From Holophagaceae bacterium (GTDB taxonomy: Bacteria; Acidobacteriota; Holophagae; Holophagales; Holophagaceae), in assembly GCA_025361205.1 (NCBI GenBank), contig JANYAS010000162.1:1-64000 (forward strand): DNA of 64,000 bases. The letters are read 5' to 3'. The notes under the pieces are model-generated. The model saw only the letters and a program-made list of their open reading frames with translations, did no database searches and was not told the origin of the DNA. Shown in pieces: positions 38,836-48,623 of the stretch; position 1 is the stretch's first letter; every line of letters starts with the position of its first letter. The position numbers were made by a program, and so were the translations under genes.

Positions 38836-40295
38836 GCGGCCTCCGCATGCGCCGCCACGAAATCCTGCTCCAGCCCGACAGCGCGAGGGTCATCCTTCGG
38901 CCCTTCATCCCCGGTTCCATCCACCGCATCACCGCCATCATCGGCCGTGCCCTGGTCCTGGAGGAGAACGAGGTTGTTCAGGAATTGGAAACAATCCATC
39001 AGGAGTTTGATTCCCGGCATTTTGATATCGAAGTGGCCCTGAGGGATCACTTCGCAATGGTGCAAAAATACGTATTCACCCATCGACCGCTCTCCTGCGA
39101 GCGGCAACTGCTCATTGGCGCGCTGTTCTCCGGTGAATATGCGCTGGAATCCGCCGCCTTGTTCAACCCCTCCATCGTGCCGCACCCGGATCAAAGCGAG
39201 GTGCCGGAGGGTGATCTGCGATTCATCCTGAGCTTGCGGGCCACCGGTGAAGGGCATATCTCCTCCATCGAGTTCCGTGTCGGCATCATTTCATCCACGG
39301 GCGACATACGCCTCGATCCCGTCTCCCGTTTTGTCGCCACACCGCAGGTGGTTCTTAACCCCAACTACCGGAAACCCAGCTTCGTCACCAAGCTGCATGA
39401 AATGGGGTTCGATAATGACTGTTCCACGGCCGTCATGGACGTGCTGACCGATGAGTTCACCCGCAGTGATCTGGGCAACAGTGTGGCCCGGATCCGCCGC
39501 GAACACATGCCCCTCACCCACGATTTTCATCGCACGCTGGAGTGCATCAAGTGGCTGGCCGATTCCAATTATGAATTGCTCTTCCCCGCCAAACAGCCCC
39601 TGAGTGAGCGCATCGTTTTCCCGGTCTCCTCCAACGAAAGCAACGGCATCGAAGACGCCCGGTTCGTTCGGTTCGTCGAGGACGATGGATCAATCCAGTA
39701 CTACGCGACCTACACCGCTTACAGCGGACGGGCCATCCTCCCCCAGCTCATCGAGACCACGGATTTCCTGCACTTCCGCATTCTCACGCTGAACGGGAGC
39801 GCCGTTCAGAACAAGGGCATGGCGCTCTTTCCCCGCCGCATTAATGGCCGCTACGTCATGCTGTCCCGGCAGGATGATGAAAACCTCTTCATCATGTTTT
39901 CAGACAACCCGCATTTCTGGAGCGATCAACAGATGATTCTCCGCCCAGCTGAGTTCTGGGAGGCTGGAAAGATCGGGAACTGTGGCTCCCCCCTCGAAAC
40001 AGAAGCCGGCTGGCTGGTCATCACCCATGCCGTCGGTCCCATGCGCAAGTACTGCATCGGTGCCGCCCTTTTGGATCTGGAGGATCCAACCAAGGTCATC
40101 GGCCGTTTACGGGAACCGCTCCTCTCCCCCGAAGGCAACGAGCGGGAAGGCTATGTTCCGAACGTGGTCTATAGTTGCGGCTCCCTGATCCATGGCCCCG
40201 ACCTCATCCTACCCTATGCCATGAGTGACAAGGCCACGGCGTTTGCCAGCATACCGGTCGAAACCATACTCAAGGCGATGAAGTCCCAAGGTTGA
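38832..40295 (+). CDS. GH130-family glycosidase/phosphorylase
   Basis: FPVSSNESNGIEDARFVRFVEDDGSIQYYATYTAY, KIGNCGSPLETEAGWLVITHAVGPMRKYCIGAALLDLEDPTKVIGRLREPLL; ATGA coupling to GT4. Confidence 0.85.
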   Translation: MSGLRMRRHEILLQPDSARVILRPFIPGSIHRITAIIGRALVLEENEVVQELETIHQEFDSRHFDIEVALRDHFAMVQKYVFTHRPLSCERQLLIGALFSGEYALESAALFNPSIVPHPDQSEVPEGDLRFILSLRATGEGHISSIEFRVGIISSTGDIRLDPVSRFVATPQVVLNPNYRKPSFVTKLHEMGFDNDCSTAVMDVLTDEFTRSDLGNSVARIRREHMPLTHDFHRTLECIKWLADSNYELLFPAKQPLSERIVFPVSSNESNGIEDARFVRFVEDDGSIQYYATYTAYSGRAILPQLIETTDFLHFRILTLNGSAVQNKGMALFPRRINGRYVMLSRQDDENLFIMFSDNPHFWSDQQMILRPAEFWEAGKIGNCGSPLETEAGWLVITHAVGPMRKYCIGAALLDLEDPTKVIGRLREPLLSPEGNEREGYVPNVVYSCGSLIHGPDLILPYAMSDKATAFASIPVETILKAMKSQG

Positions 40296-40350
40296 TTTGG
40301 GAAAGAATCGGCCCAGCTGGCGGCAAGGTTCAGAGCTTTCTTGGCCGTTC

Positions 40351-41127
40351 CTAGCGCCGCTCAGCCACCACGACTAGGTCCGACGACCTGGCGCTCCAGA
40401 CCTCACCGGTCATCGTTCCAAGCATCTCCCGCACCCGGAAGCCACCCTCCCCCAAGAGACCTTCCACTTCGCTCCTGCGCCATCCGCGCAAGGGAACGTC
40501 CTGGGCGGCCACCAGTTCCAGAGGCACTTCGGCGCCAGGGTGATAGCGGAGGGTGGCGGGAGTGAAGGTCAGGCGGCCACCGCCGTGGTGGGTCATGAGG
40601 CGCAGAAAAATCCTGTCCTCGCCCTCTGCCTCGCCGGGCCGCAGCACTATGGGAAAGGTGCGCTCACCCCGGTCCAGGATGCGGTCGTAGTTGAGCAGCT
40701 GCAGGAGGAAGGGCGCACCCGGCAGGAGGCAGCGGGCGAGACCGGAGAAGAAGGCGCGAAGCTCCTCGGCTTCGCAGAGGTGCGGAAGGGTGTTGCCCAC
40801 ACAGATGGCAGCCCCCTGGCCACCAAGAGCCCCCTCCGGTAGAGCGGTGAGCCCAGCCTGGAGGTAGCGGCCATGGGGATCAGCCTCTCGGGCGGCCTCC
40901 AACTGCGACGCGGAGGCGTCCACGCCCGTCAGTTCGAACCCCAGCGCGGCCAGGAACCGCGTGTGTTCTCCACTGCCGCAGCCGAGATCGACCACCCGGC
41001 GCGAAGGCGCGCCTGCCAGCACCCGCTGAAAGAGCGGCGCCTCCCGTTGCAGGCGTTCGGGCCAGGCGATGAGGCCCTGGTAGGCGATGCGGCCGTAAGC
41101 ATCCAGCCCGTCCGGCTCGGAGGTCAT
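40351..41127 (-). CDS. Class I SAM-dependent methyltransferase
   Basis: RRVVDLGCGSGEHTRFLAALGFELTGVDASASQLEAAR. Confidence 0.88.
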   Translation of the reverse strand: MTSEPDGLDAYGRIAYQGLIAWPERLQREAPLFQRVLAGAPSRRVVDLGCGSGEHTRFLAALGFELTGVDASASQLEAAREADPHGRYLQAGLTALPEGALGGQGAAICVGNTLPHLCEAEELRAFFSGLARCLLPGAPFLLQLLNYDRILDRGERTFPIVLRPGEAEGEDRIFLRLMTHHGGGRLTFTPATLRYHPGAEVPLELVAAQDVPLRGWRRSEVEGLLGEGGFRVREMLGTMTGEVWSARSSDLVVVAERR

Positions 41128-41131
41128 ACGT

Positions 41132-41693
41132 CTACCGCGGCCACAGCCAGCCGAAGACGCCAGCGCTGAGCAGGGCGTAGAGGAGGGCGTCGGCGAGATC
41201 CTTGAGGGCACTGCCCCAGGGCTTGCCCATCCAGATGGCATTGGGAAGGGCGCCGAAGCCATAGGCCAGGAAAGACGTGGCCCCCACAACCCGGAAGACC
41301 TGCAGGTAGTGGGTTCCGGGTGCCAGGGTGCGGCTGGCGAGGTAGGCCGCCATGAAGGCCACCAGCACCGAGAAGGCGAACCACTTGCCCAGGGCCGCGC
41401 CCATGGCGGGCGGCCCGTTGGGGCTGACCATCAGCATGGCCACGGGGCCGTCCTGGTATTTCGCCAACATCTCGGACTTCCCCATGTCCTTGTGGTCGGA
41501 GCAGTAGGGCAGCACGTACTGGCCGGGCGCCGGGGCTCCCTTCCGGATCACGGCGCGCACCTCCTCCTCGTTGGCCAGCCCCTTGTAGTCGGAGGCGTGC
41601 CACTTCACCACCATGTGGATGAGGCTGCTGGCGGCGAAGACACAGACCGCCGAAAGTAAGGATGGGGAGCCAGAGTTGGACGAGCGAGACCAT
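41132..41693 (-). pseudogene. Conserved hypothetical membrane protein with an apparent +1 frameshift near codon 13
   Basis: Start MVSLVQLWLPIL (SD aggag, ATG 41693) is in a different frame from LSAVCVFAASSLIHMVVKWHASDYKGLANEEEVRAVIRKG... Confidence 0.6.
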
Positions 41694-41766
41694 GGCGACT
41701 CCTGATTGTCAGGACAGCTGCTGGGGGGAAGGGGCGATCGCAGGATGGACCGCGGGCTCGCTCCGG

Positions 41767-42300
41767 TCAAGAGGTCGCGGGCCGGCTGGATTTCTTGGGG
41801 CCAGGGGCGGAGTGGGCGCCGGTGGCGGCATCCACCGCATCGATCCAGCCTGCCCGGGCCCCAGGAAAGGCATCGGCATAGGGGACGTAGGGTTTCACGT
41901 CCAGCACCGGCGTGCCATCCAGCAGATCCACGCCCCGCAGGTGCAGCGTGTGGCCCTCCACGGCCACCAGCTCCACACAGGAGAGCCCGATGGCGTTGGG
42001 CCGGTGGGGCGACCGGGTGGCCAGCACGCCGCGTTTGCCCCGCGGCCCCCGGGGCGGCTGCACCAGGGGCACCCAGCCCTCACTCGCGTGGAACACGAAG
42101 ATGAGCCAGAGGCGCTCGAAGCCCTCCAGATCCCGCAGCACGGTTTCGGGCAGCGCCGGATCCAGTTCCAGCGTGGCCTCGGCGGGCACTCCTGACTCGG
42201 TGCCCGCCACCACCGTGGCCTGGTGCGGCGCATCCATGCGCTTCAGGTACGGCGAGCGCACGGTCCCGATGGGGCGAAAGGTGAAGGCCGGAGCATCCAT
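41767..42300 (-). CDS. trmO: TrmO/TsaA-family tRNA methyltransferase
   Basis: FRPIGTVRSPYLKR...FERLWLIFVFH...RGKRGVLATRSPHRPNAIGLSCVEL...GVDLLDGTPVLDVKPYVPYAD. Confidence 0.9.
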   Translation of the reverse strand: MDAPAFTFRPIGTVRSPYLKRMDAPHQATVVAGTESGVPAEATLELDPALPETVLRDLEGFERLWLIFVFHASEGWVPLVQPPRGPRGKRGVLATRSPHRPNAIGLSCVELVAVEGHTLHLRGVDLLDGTPVLDVKPYVPYADAFPGARAGWIDAVDAATGAHSAPGPKKSSRPATS

Positions 42301-42405
42301 GCTCGAAGGGTAGCGCCTAGCAGATCCCGAGGCATCCAAGCGCTGGTCGCGGAAGGCTAGGAAATGACACGGAAAGCACGGAATAGGGGGTGCACAGGCG
42401 CACAC

Positions 42406-42490
42406 CCATCCCCGTCCATCCCCGTGTATCCCCGTGTATCCCCGGCAGAACCCTTTTTGGCCGGGGATGGACGGGGATTTCGGGGATGAA
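42406..42490. repeat. Hairpin element D: iterated ATCCCCG units at 10-bp period
   Basis: ATCCCCG at 42408, 42418, 42428, 42438; CGGGGAT at 42462, 42472, 42481; loop agaaccctttttgg. Confidence 0.8.
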
Positions 42491-42571
42491 GAGAACGATT
42501 GGATGGGGCTCCGGCCGCAGTGGAAACTTCTGCACCTTCCGCGACGAACAGACCCTTGGGGATCGGCGATC

Positions 42572-43621
42572 ATGGAACCCATGGATGATGCAAACGCACC
42601 CCGGAAGCGCCGGGTTCGCTACAAGGGCACCCACCCGCGGGGCTTCGGGGAGAAGTACAAGGAACTGGCCCCCGACCAGTACGCCGGGGAGTTGGAAAAG
42701 GTGAAGGCCCGGGGCCAGACTCCGGCGGGAACCCACCGCTCCATCTGCGTGAACGAGATCCTGGCGGTGCTGGACCCCAAGCCCGGTGAGGTGGGCCTGG
42801 ACGCCACCCTGGGCTACGGCGGGCACACGGAGGCGCTCCTGCCCCGCCTGCAGCCGGGCGGGCGGATGGTGGGCCTCGACGTGGATCCCATCGAACTACC
42901 TCGCACCGAGGCGCGGCTGCGCAAGCTGGGTTTCGGCGAAGACATGCTGGTGCTGCGGCGCATGAACTTCGCGGGGCTGCCGCACCTGAAGGCGGAGTTG
43001 GGCGGCTTCGATCTGGTGCTGGCGGACCTCGGCGTCTCCTCCATGCAGATCGATGACCCGGCCCGGGGCTTCACCTGGAAGGCGGACGGCCCCCTGGACC
43101 TGCGCCTCAACCCCCAGCGCGGCCGGTCCGCCGCCCAGTTGCTGGCCACCCTGGACGAGCAGACCTTCACCGAACTCCTGGTGGAGAACGCCGACGAGCC
43201 CCACGCTGCGGCCATCGCTCAGGCCGTGCAGGACCGCGAGGTGCGCACCACCCGCCAGTTGGCGGATTGTGTGCGGACGGCCCTGCGTGGCGAAGTGCCC
43301 GAACCCGAGCGGGACGAGATGACGAAGAAGGCCCTGCAGCGCACCTTCCAGGCCCTACGGATCGCCGTGAACGACGAGTTCAGGGTCCTGGACCAGTTCC
43401 TCTCCCTGCTGCCCGCCTGCCTGAACCCCGGCGGCCGTGTGGCCATCCTCACCTTTCATTCCGGCGAAGACCGTCGGGTGAAGAAGGCCTTTCAGCAGGG
43501 CTTCCGGGAGGGGATCTACGGCGCCGTGGCCCCGGAACCCATTCGCGCCTCGCCGGAAGAGCGGTGGTCCAACCCGAGGTCCACCAGCGCAAAGCTCCGC
43601 TGGGCCGTTCGGCCCGCATGA
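42572..43621 (+). CDS. rsmH: 16S rRNA (cytosine(1402)-N(4))-methyltransferase
   Basis: THRSICVNEILAVL, DATLGYGGHTEALL, ADLGVSSMQIDDPARGFTWKADGPLDLR, ILTFHSGEDRRVKKAF. Confidence 0.94.
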   Translation: MEPMDDANAPRKRRVRYKGTHPRGFGEKYKELAPDQYAGELEKVKARGQTPAGTHRSICVNEILAVLDPKPGEVGLDATLGYGGHTEALLPRLQPGGRMVGLDVDPIELPRTEARLRKLGFGEDMLVLRRMNFAGLPHLKAELGGFDLVLADLGVSSMQIDDPARGFTWKADGPLDLRLNPQRGRSAAQLLATLDEQTFTELLVENADEPHAAAIAQAVQDREVRTTRQLADCVRTALRGEVPEPERDEMTKKALQRTFQALRIAVNDEFRVLDQFLSLLPACLNPGGRVAILTFHSGEDRRVKKAFQQGFREGIYGAVAPEPIRASPEERWSNPRSTSAKLRWAVRPA

Positions 43622-43631
43622 ACGCCGGGCC

Positions 43632-45173
43632 TCAGCGGGCCGGTCCCGATCCCGCCAGCCGCCCCAATTCCAGGGCGAAGCGCACCTGCTGCATGAGGCC
43701 CTCGAAGTTCCAGGTGGGATCGTAGCGGTCCGTGGGCCGGTGGTATCTGTCCATGAAAGCCGCGGCCTGGGTCTGGGCGGCGGCCTTGTCACCCAGGTAG
43801 TCCCAGCCACCATCCAGGGAGAAGCCCGGCGACAGGGCCGGGACGCCGGCCTGGGCGAAGGGGAAGTGATCGGAGCGGAAGCAGAGGCCCGCCGGATCGG
43901 CCTTGGCGGGGGTGATGACCAGGCCGGTCGCGGCGGCCGCCTGGGCGCATAGGGCGCGGAGCCACGGCTCGGAGGACCCCAGCAGGCCGATGTCCCGGGT
44001 GGGTCCCACCACGTTGAGGCTTTCGAGGTTGATGTCCACCACCGTGCGGTCCAGGGGCCACAGCGGCGCGGCCACATAGGCTGACGAACCCAGCAGGCCC
44101 TGCTCCTCGGCGCAGGGGAAGAGGAACATCACGCTGCGGTTGAGGGGCCGGTGAACCATGACCTTCGCCAGGGCCAACACCGCCGCGCAGCCGGTGGCAT
44201 TGTCCACGGCGCCCGGGTAGATCGCGCCATCGGATCCCTTCCCGAAATGGTCCCAATGGGCGGAGTAGATCACCAGGTCCCGGGACAGGGTTGGGTCGCT
44301 GCCCCGCAGCAAGCCCGCCACATTCCACTGGTCCAGGGCCCGCACGGTCGAGTGCAGGGTCCCCTTGGCACGGATGGGCAGCGGCACCGGGTGAAAGCCC
44401 ACGGCGTCCGCCCCGGCGGCCAACGCCTGGAAATCCTGGCCCGCCAGGGCGAAGAGACGGGTGGCCGTAGCCTCGGTCAGCCAACCCTGCAGGGCCCCGG
44501 GTTGCCCCGAGCCCGCCCGCTGGAAGCGCTCCTGCACCCAGCCGTTCCGCACCACGGGCCAGCCGTAGCCGGCGGAGGCCTCCGTGTGCACCAGCAGGAC
44601 CCCGGCGGCACCCCGCCGGCGGGCTTCCTCGAACTTGTAGGTCCAGCGCCCATGGTAATTTTCGGGCTGGCAGCACAGCGGCATCGCGGGGCCCTGTTTC
44701 CGGTCGCCCACGAGCATGACCAGGATGCGGCCCTTCACGTCCAATCCCTTGTAGTCATCCCGGCTGCCGTCGGGGGCGGCGATGCCATGGCCCACGAACA
44801 CCAGGGGTGCGTCCACGGTCAGGGTGGATTCCGCCGCCGCCGCGCCCAGCACCAGGTCGCCACCCAGGATCGGTGCCAGGGAACCCTTCGGACCCTCGAA
44901 GAAGAAGCTGCTGGTGGTTGGGTCCAGTCGGCTACCGGACAGCCGGACCGCCTGACGGTAGCTGGCACCGTTCGCAGGGGTCAGGCCCAGGACCTGCAAC
45001 TGGGTCTCTAGGTACCGCACCGCCAGTTCCCCGCCTCGCTGCCCGGTGCCGCGGCCCTCAAGCACATCGTCGGCCAGAAAGGCCAGGTGGGCCCGGATCG
45101 CCCCTTCGTCCAGACCTGGCGCCTCGGCCAGCAGGGTGGAGCAGGCGAGGGCAGCACAAAGAATCAATCGCAT
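43632..45173 (-). CDS. M28-family zinc peptidase (secreted)
   Basis: VIYSAHWDHFGKG, GAVDNATGCAAVLALAK, FPCAEEQGLLGSSAY, SDHFPFAQAGVPALS. Confidence 0.92.
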   Translation of the reverse strand: MRLILCAALACSTLLAEAPGLDEGAIRAHLAFLADDVLEGRGTGQRGGELAVRYLETQLQVLGLTPANGASYRQAVRLSGSRLDPTTSSFFFEGPKGSLAPILGGDLVLGAAAAESTLTVDAPLVFVGHGIAAPDGSRDDYKGLDVKGRILVMLVGDRKQGPAMPLCCQPENYHGRWTYKFEEARRRGAAGVLLVHTEASAGYGWPVVRNGWVQERFQRAGSGQPGALQGWLTEATATRLFALAGQDFQALAAGADAVGFHPVPLPIRAKGTLHSTVRALDQWNVAGLLRGSDPTLSRDLVIYSAHWDHFGKGSDGAIYPGAVDNATGCAAVLALAKVMVHRPLNRSVMFLFPCAEEQGLLGSSAYVAAPLWPLDRTVVDINLESLNVVGPTRDIGLLGSSEPWLRALCAQAAAATGLVITPAKADPAGLCFRSDHFPFAQAGVPALSPGFSLDGGWDYLGDKAAAQTQAAAFMDRYHRPTDRYDPTWNFEGLMQQVRFALELGRLAGSGPAR

Positions 45174-45292
45174 AGCAGGCTCCATGGCTCCACGATACCG
45201 GGGCCTGCCAAAGGCCAGGGGAAGCAGGACTCAACCATTCCCGGCTGCCGCGCGTAACATGCCTGGCCCCCCCCACGAGCCCGGAGACCCGC

Positions 45293-48200
45293 ATGCGCCT
45301 GCTTCCCTTTTTCGCCACGGCCATCGTCGTGGCGGCTGCCGTCAGCGCCACCGCCCAGATCGACGCCCGGCTCATGCGTTATCCCGATGTGTCGGGCACT
45401 CAGATCGCCTTCACCTACGCCAATGACATCTGGATTGTGCCCAAGGCCGGGGGCGTGGCCCAGCGCCTGTCCACCCCCAAGGGCGAGGAGTCCTTCCCGC
45501 GGTTCTCCCCCGACGGGAAGGAACTGGCCTTCAGCGCCAACTACGACGGCAACCTGGATGTCTACGTGTTGCCCGTGGGGGGCGGGATTCCCACCCGCGT
45601 CACCCACCACCCCATGGCTGACCGCCTGGTGGACTGGACGCCCGACGGCAAATCCCTGCTCTTCGCCTCCGGCATGGAATCCGGCAAGGATCGGTTCAAC
45701 AAGCTGTTCCGGGTGGCCAAGGAGGGCGGCCTGCCTGAGGCCCTGCCCCTGCCCTATGCGGAGTTCGGCGCCCTCTCTCCGGACGGGAAGGTCCTGGCCT
45801 ACCAGCCCGTGAGCACGGACTTCCGCACCTGGAAGCGCTACCGCGGCGGCATGGCCTCGGAGATCTGGTTCTACGACCTGGAGAAAAAGACCGCCAGTCG
45901 CCTGCCCAGCCTGGGCGGCTCCAACGATTCCATGCCCATGTGGCGGGGAGGAATGCTCTACTTCCTGTCGGACCGCGATGCGGTGAAGCGCAGCAACATC
46001 TGGTCCTACGACCTGGCCACCCAGGCCTTCAAGCAGATCACCTTCTTCAAGGAATTCGACGCCCACTTCCCTGCCATCGGACCCGACGACATCGTGGTCG
46101 AGGCTGGGGGCCGCCTCTACCGCATCGAACTGCCCTCCGAGAAGCTCACGGAGGTGAAGGTCGAAGTGATGACGGACCGGGCCACCCTGAAGCCTCGGGA
46201 GGAAAACGCCAGCCGCCTGCTGCGGCATCCGGATCTGTCCTTCCAGGGCAAGCGGGCGGTCTTCGAGGCCCGGGGCGAGATCTTTTCCGTGCCGGCAGAA
46301 AAGGGCTTTGTCATCAACCTCACCCGCACGCCCGGCAGCGCGGAACGGCACCCCGCCCTGTCCCAGGATGGCAAGCAGGTGGCCTACTTCAGCGACCGGA
46401 GCGGTGAATACGAACTCTGCGTGCGGCCTGCGGATGGCTCCGGCGAGGAGCGCCAGGTCACCCACATGGGCCCCGGCTTCCGGTACCGCATCTCCTGGTC
46501 CCCGGACGGCAAACACATCGTCTTCGCCGACCAGGCCATGCGCATCAACCTCTGCGACCTGGACACCGGCAAGGTACAGCAGGTGGACAAGGGCCTCTTC
46601 ATGTATGAGGACAACCTGGAGGCCTTCCGCGCCAGCTGGTCGCCCGATAGCCGCTGGTTCGCCTATGCCCGCGACACCGCCAACGGCAATAGCGTGGTGG
46701 CCCTCTACGACACCAAGACCGGCCAACGCCAGGATGTGACCTCGCCCTTCTACAATGCCGGGGATCCGGCCTTCGATCCCGACGGCAACTACCTGTTCCT
46801 GTCCACGGGCCAGCAGTTCAGCCCCACCTACAGCGACCTGGATGGCACCTGGATCTATGCGGCCACCACCCGCCTCGCCGCGCTGCCCCTGCGGAAAGAC
46901 GTGGCCTCCCCCATGGCCCCACGCAACGACGCCGAGGATGCCAAGGACGAGAAGAAGGAGGCCGAGGCCAAAAAGGAAGGGGAGAAGAAGAAGGACGGCG
47001 GCGACAAGCACGAGCCCCCCAAGCCCGTGGAAATCGACTTCGATGGCATCGAATCCCGCATGGTGCTGCTGCCACCCACGGCGGGCTACTACATGGATGT
47101 GGCGGCCGCCAAGGGCAAGCTGGCCTACCGGCGGGCCGCCCAGCTGGACCCCCAGAACCAGGGCGAGACCAAGGGCACGCTCTATGTCTATGACTTCGAA
47201 GAGCGGGAAGAGAAGGCTGTGCTCGCCGATCTCGATGGCGCCCTCCTCAGCGGCGATGGCAAGAAGGTCCTGGTGAAACGCAAGCTGGACTACGTTCTCG
47301 TGGACCTGAAGCCGGACCAGAAGTTCGAGAAGAAACTGCCCACCACTGACCTGCCGATGGTGGTGGATCCGCAGGCCGAATGGCAGCAGATCTTCGACGA
47401 TGCCTGGCGCCTGCAGCGCGACATGTTCTATGACCCGGGCCTGCACGGCGTGGATTGGAAAGCCATGAAGGTTCGCTACGGGAAGCTCATCAAGGACTGC
47501 GTCACCCGCGAGGATGTGAACTTCGTCATCGGCGAACTCATCTCCGAATTGAATGCCTCCCACACCTATCGCGGGGGCGGTGACCTCGAGGCGCCCACAC
47601 ACATGGACACGGGCCTGCTGGGGGTGGACTTCGCCCTTGAGAACGGCGGCTTCCGCATCAAGAAGATTCTCCGCGGGGCCGACTGGGACGCCCAGGTCCG
47701 GGGCCCCTTGGCCCAGCCCGGCCTGAAGGTGAAAGAGGGCGACTACCTCCTCGCCGTGAACCGCATCCCGCTGGATACCCGCAAGGACCCCTGGGCCGCC
47801 TTCCAGGGCCTGGCCGGCAAGACCGTGCTGCTCACCGTCAACGACCGCCCCTCGCTCGCGGGTGCCCATGACGTTTTGGTGGAGACCATCGCCAAGGAAT
47901 ACCAGCTCCGCTACTGGGACTGGATCGAGGCCAAGCGACGCTATGTGGAGAAGGCCACCCACGGCCGCCTCGGCTACATTTACGTGCCGGACACGGGCAT
48001 CGGCGGGCAGAACGATCTGGTGCGCCAGTTCCGGGGCCAGTGGGACAAGGCTGGGCTGATCATCGACGAACGCTTCAACAGTGGTGGCCAGATCCCGGAC
48101 CGCTTCGTGGAATTGCTCGGGCGCAAATCCTTCAACCACTATGCGGTGCGCGACGGGAGGGACTGGCAGTGGCCCGCCGTGGCCCATGATGGTCCCATGG

Positions 48201-48571
48201 CCATGCTCATCAACGGCTGGAGCGGCTCCGGTGGCGACTGTTTTCCCTTTCTCTTCAAGAAGGCTGGCCTCGGTCCTCTCATCGGCCGCCGCACCTGGGG
48301 CGGGCTCATTGGCATCAGCGGCGCCCCCGCCCTCATCGATGGCGGCAATGTGACCGTACCCACCTTCGGGATCTTCTCCAAGGAGGGCCAGTGGGTCATT
48401 GAGGGCTATGGCGTGGACCCAGACATCGAGGTCATGGACGATCCGGCCCTGCTGGCCCAGGGCCAGGATCCCCAGCTGGACCGGGCGATCCAGGAAGTCG
48501 AGGCGGCGATCAAGAAGAACCCGAGTAAGCCCACCTCAAAGCCCACCTATCCCAACCGTTCCGGCTATTGA
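45293..48571 (+). CDS. Tricorn-like S41-family peptidase with N-terminal beta-propeller and PDZ
   Basis: IAFTYANDIWIVPKAGGVAQRLSTPKGEESFPRFSPDGKELAFSANYDGN; S41: IIDERFNSGGQIPDRFVELL, LINGWSGSGGDCFPFLFKKAGLGPLIGRRTWGGLIG. Confidence 0.94.
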   Translation: MRLLPFFATAIVVAAAVSATAQIDARLMRYPDVSGTQIAFTYANDIWIVPKAGGVAQRLSTPKGEESFPRFSPDGKELAFSANYDGNLDVYVLPVGGGIPTRVTHHPMADRLVDWTPDGKSLLFASGMESGKDRFNKLFRVAKEGGLPEALPLPYAEFGALSPDGKVLAYQPVSTDFRTWKRYRGGMASEIWFYDLEKKTASRLPSLGGSNDSMPMWRGGMLYFLSDRDAVKRSNIWSYDLATQAFKQITFFKEFDAHFPAIGPDDIVVEAGGRLYRIELPSEKLTEVKVEVMTDRATLKPREENASRLLRHPDLSFQGKRAVFEARGEIFSVPAEKGFVINLTRTPGSAERHPALSQDGKQVAYFSDRSGEYELCVRPADGSGEERQVTHMGPGFRYRISWSPDGKHIVFADQAMRINLCDLDTGKVQQVDKGLFMYEDNLEAFRASWSPDSRWFAYARDTANGNSVVALYDTKTGQRQDVTSPFYNAGDPAFDPDGNYLFLSTGQQFSPTYSDLDGTWIYAATTRLAALPLRKDVASPMAPRNDAEDAKDEKKEAEAKKEGEKKKDGGDKHEPPKPVEIDFDGIESRMVLLPPTAGYYMDVAAAKGKLAYRRAAQLDPQNQGETKGTLYVYDFEEREEKAVLADLDGALLSGDGKKVLVKRKLDYVLVDLKPDQKFEKKLPTTDLPMVVDPQAEWQQIFDDAWRLQRDMFYDPGLHGVDWKAMKVRYGKLIKDCVTREDVNFVIGELISELNASHTYRGGGDLEAPTHMDTGLLGVDFALENGGFRIKKILRGADWDAQVRGPLAQPGLKVKEGDYLLAVNRIPLDTRKDPWAAFQGLAGKTVLLTVNDRPSLAGAHDVLVETIAKEYQLRYWDWIEAKRRYVEKATHGRLGYIYVPDTGIGGQNDLVRQFRGQWDKAGLIIDERFNSGGQIPDRFVELLGRKSFNHYAVRDGRDWQWPAVAHDGPMAMLINGWSGSGGDCFPFLFKKAGLGPLIGRRTWGGLIGISGAPALIDGGNVTVPTFGIFSKEGQWVIEGYGVDPDIEVMDDPALLAQGQDPQLDRAIQEVEAAIKKNPSKPTSKPTYPNRSGY

Positions 48572-48585
48572 ATCAGCCTTGCGAT

Positions 48586-48615
48586 ACCTGTACCCCGCAA
48601 CCGCGGGGTACAGGT
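48586..48615. terminator. Bidirectional terminator-like hairpin between convergent genes
   Basis: Perfect 13-bp stem ACCTGTACCCCGC-AACC-GCGGGGTACAGGT; no clear U-tract. Confidence 0.7.
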
Positions 48616-48623
48616 TCTGACTT

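Noticed and set aside
45164-48187. 1007-aa minus-strand ORF opposite the tricorn-like peptidase
   Set aside because: Shadow ORF in GC-rich DNA; sense strand carries clear propeller and S41 motifs, antisense has none.
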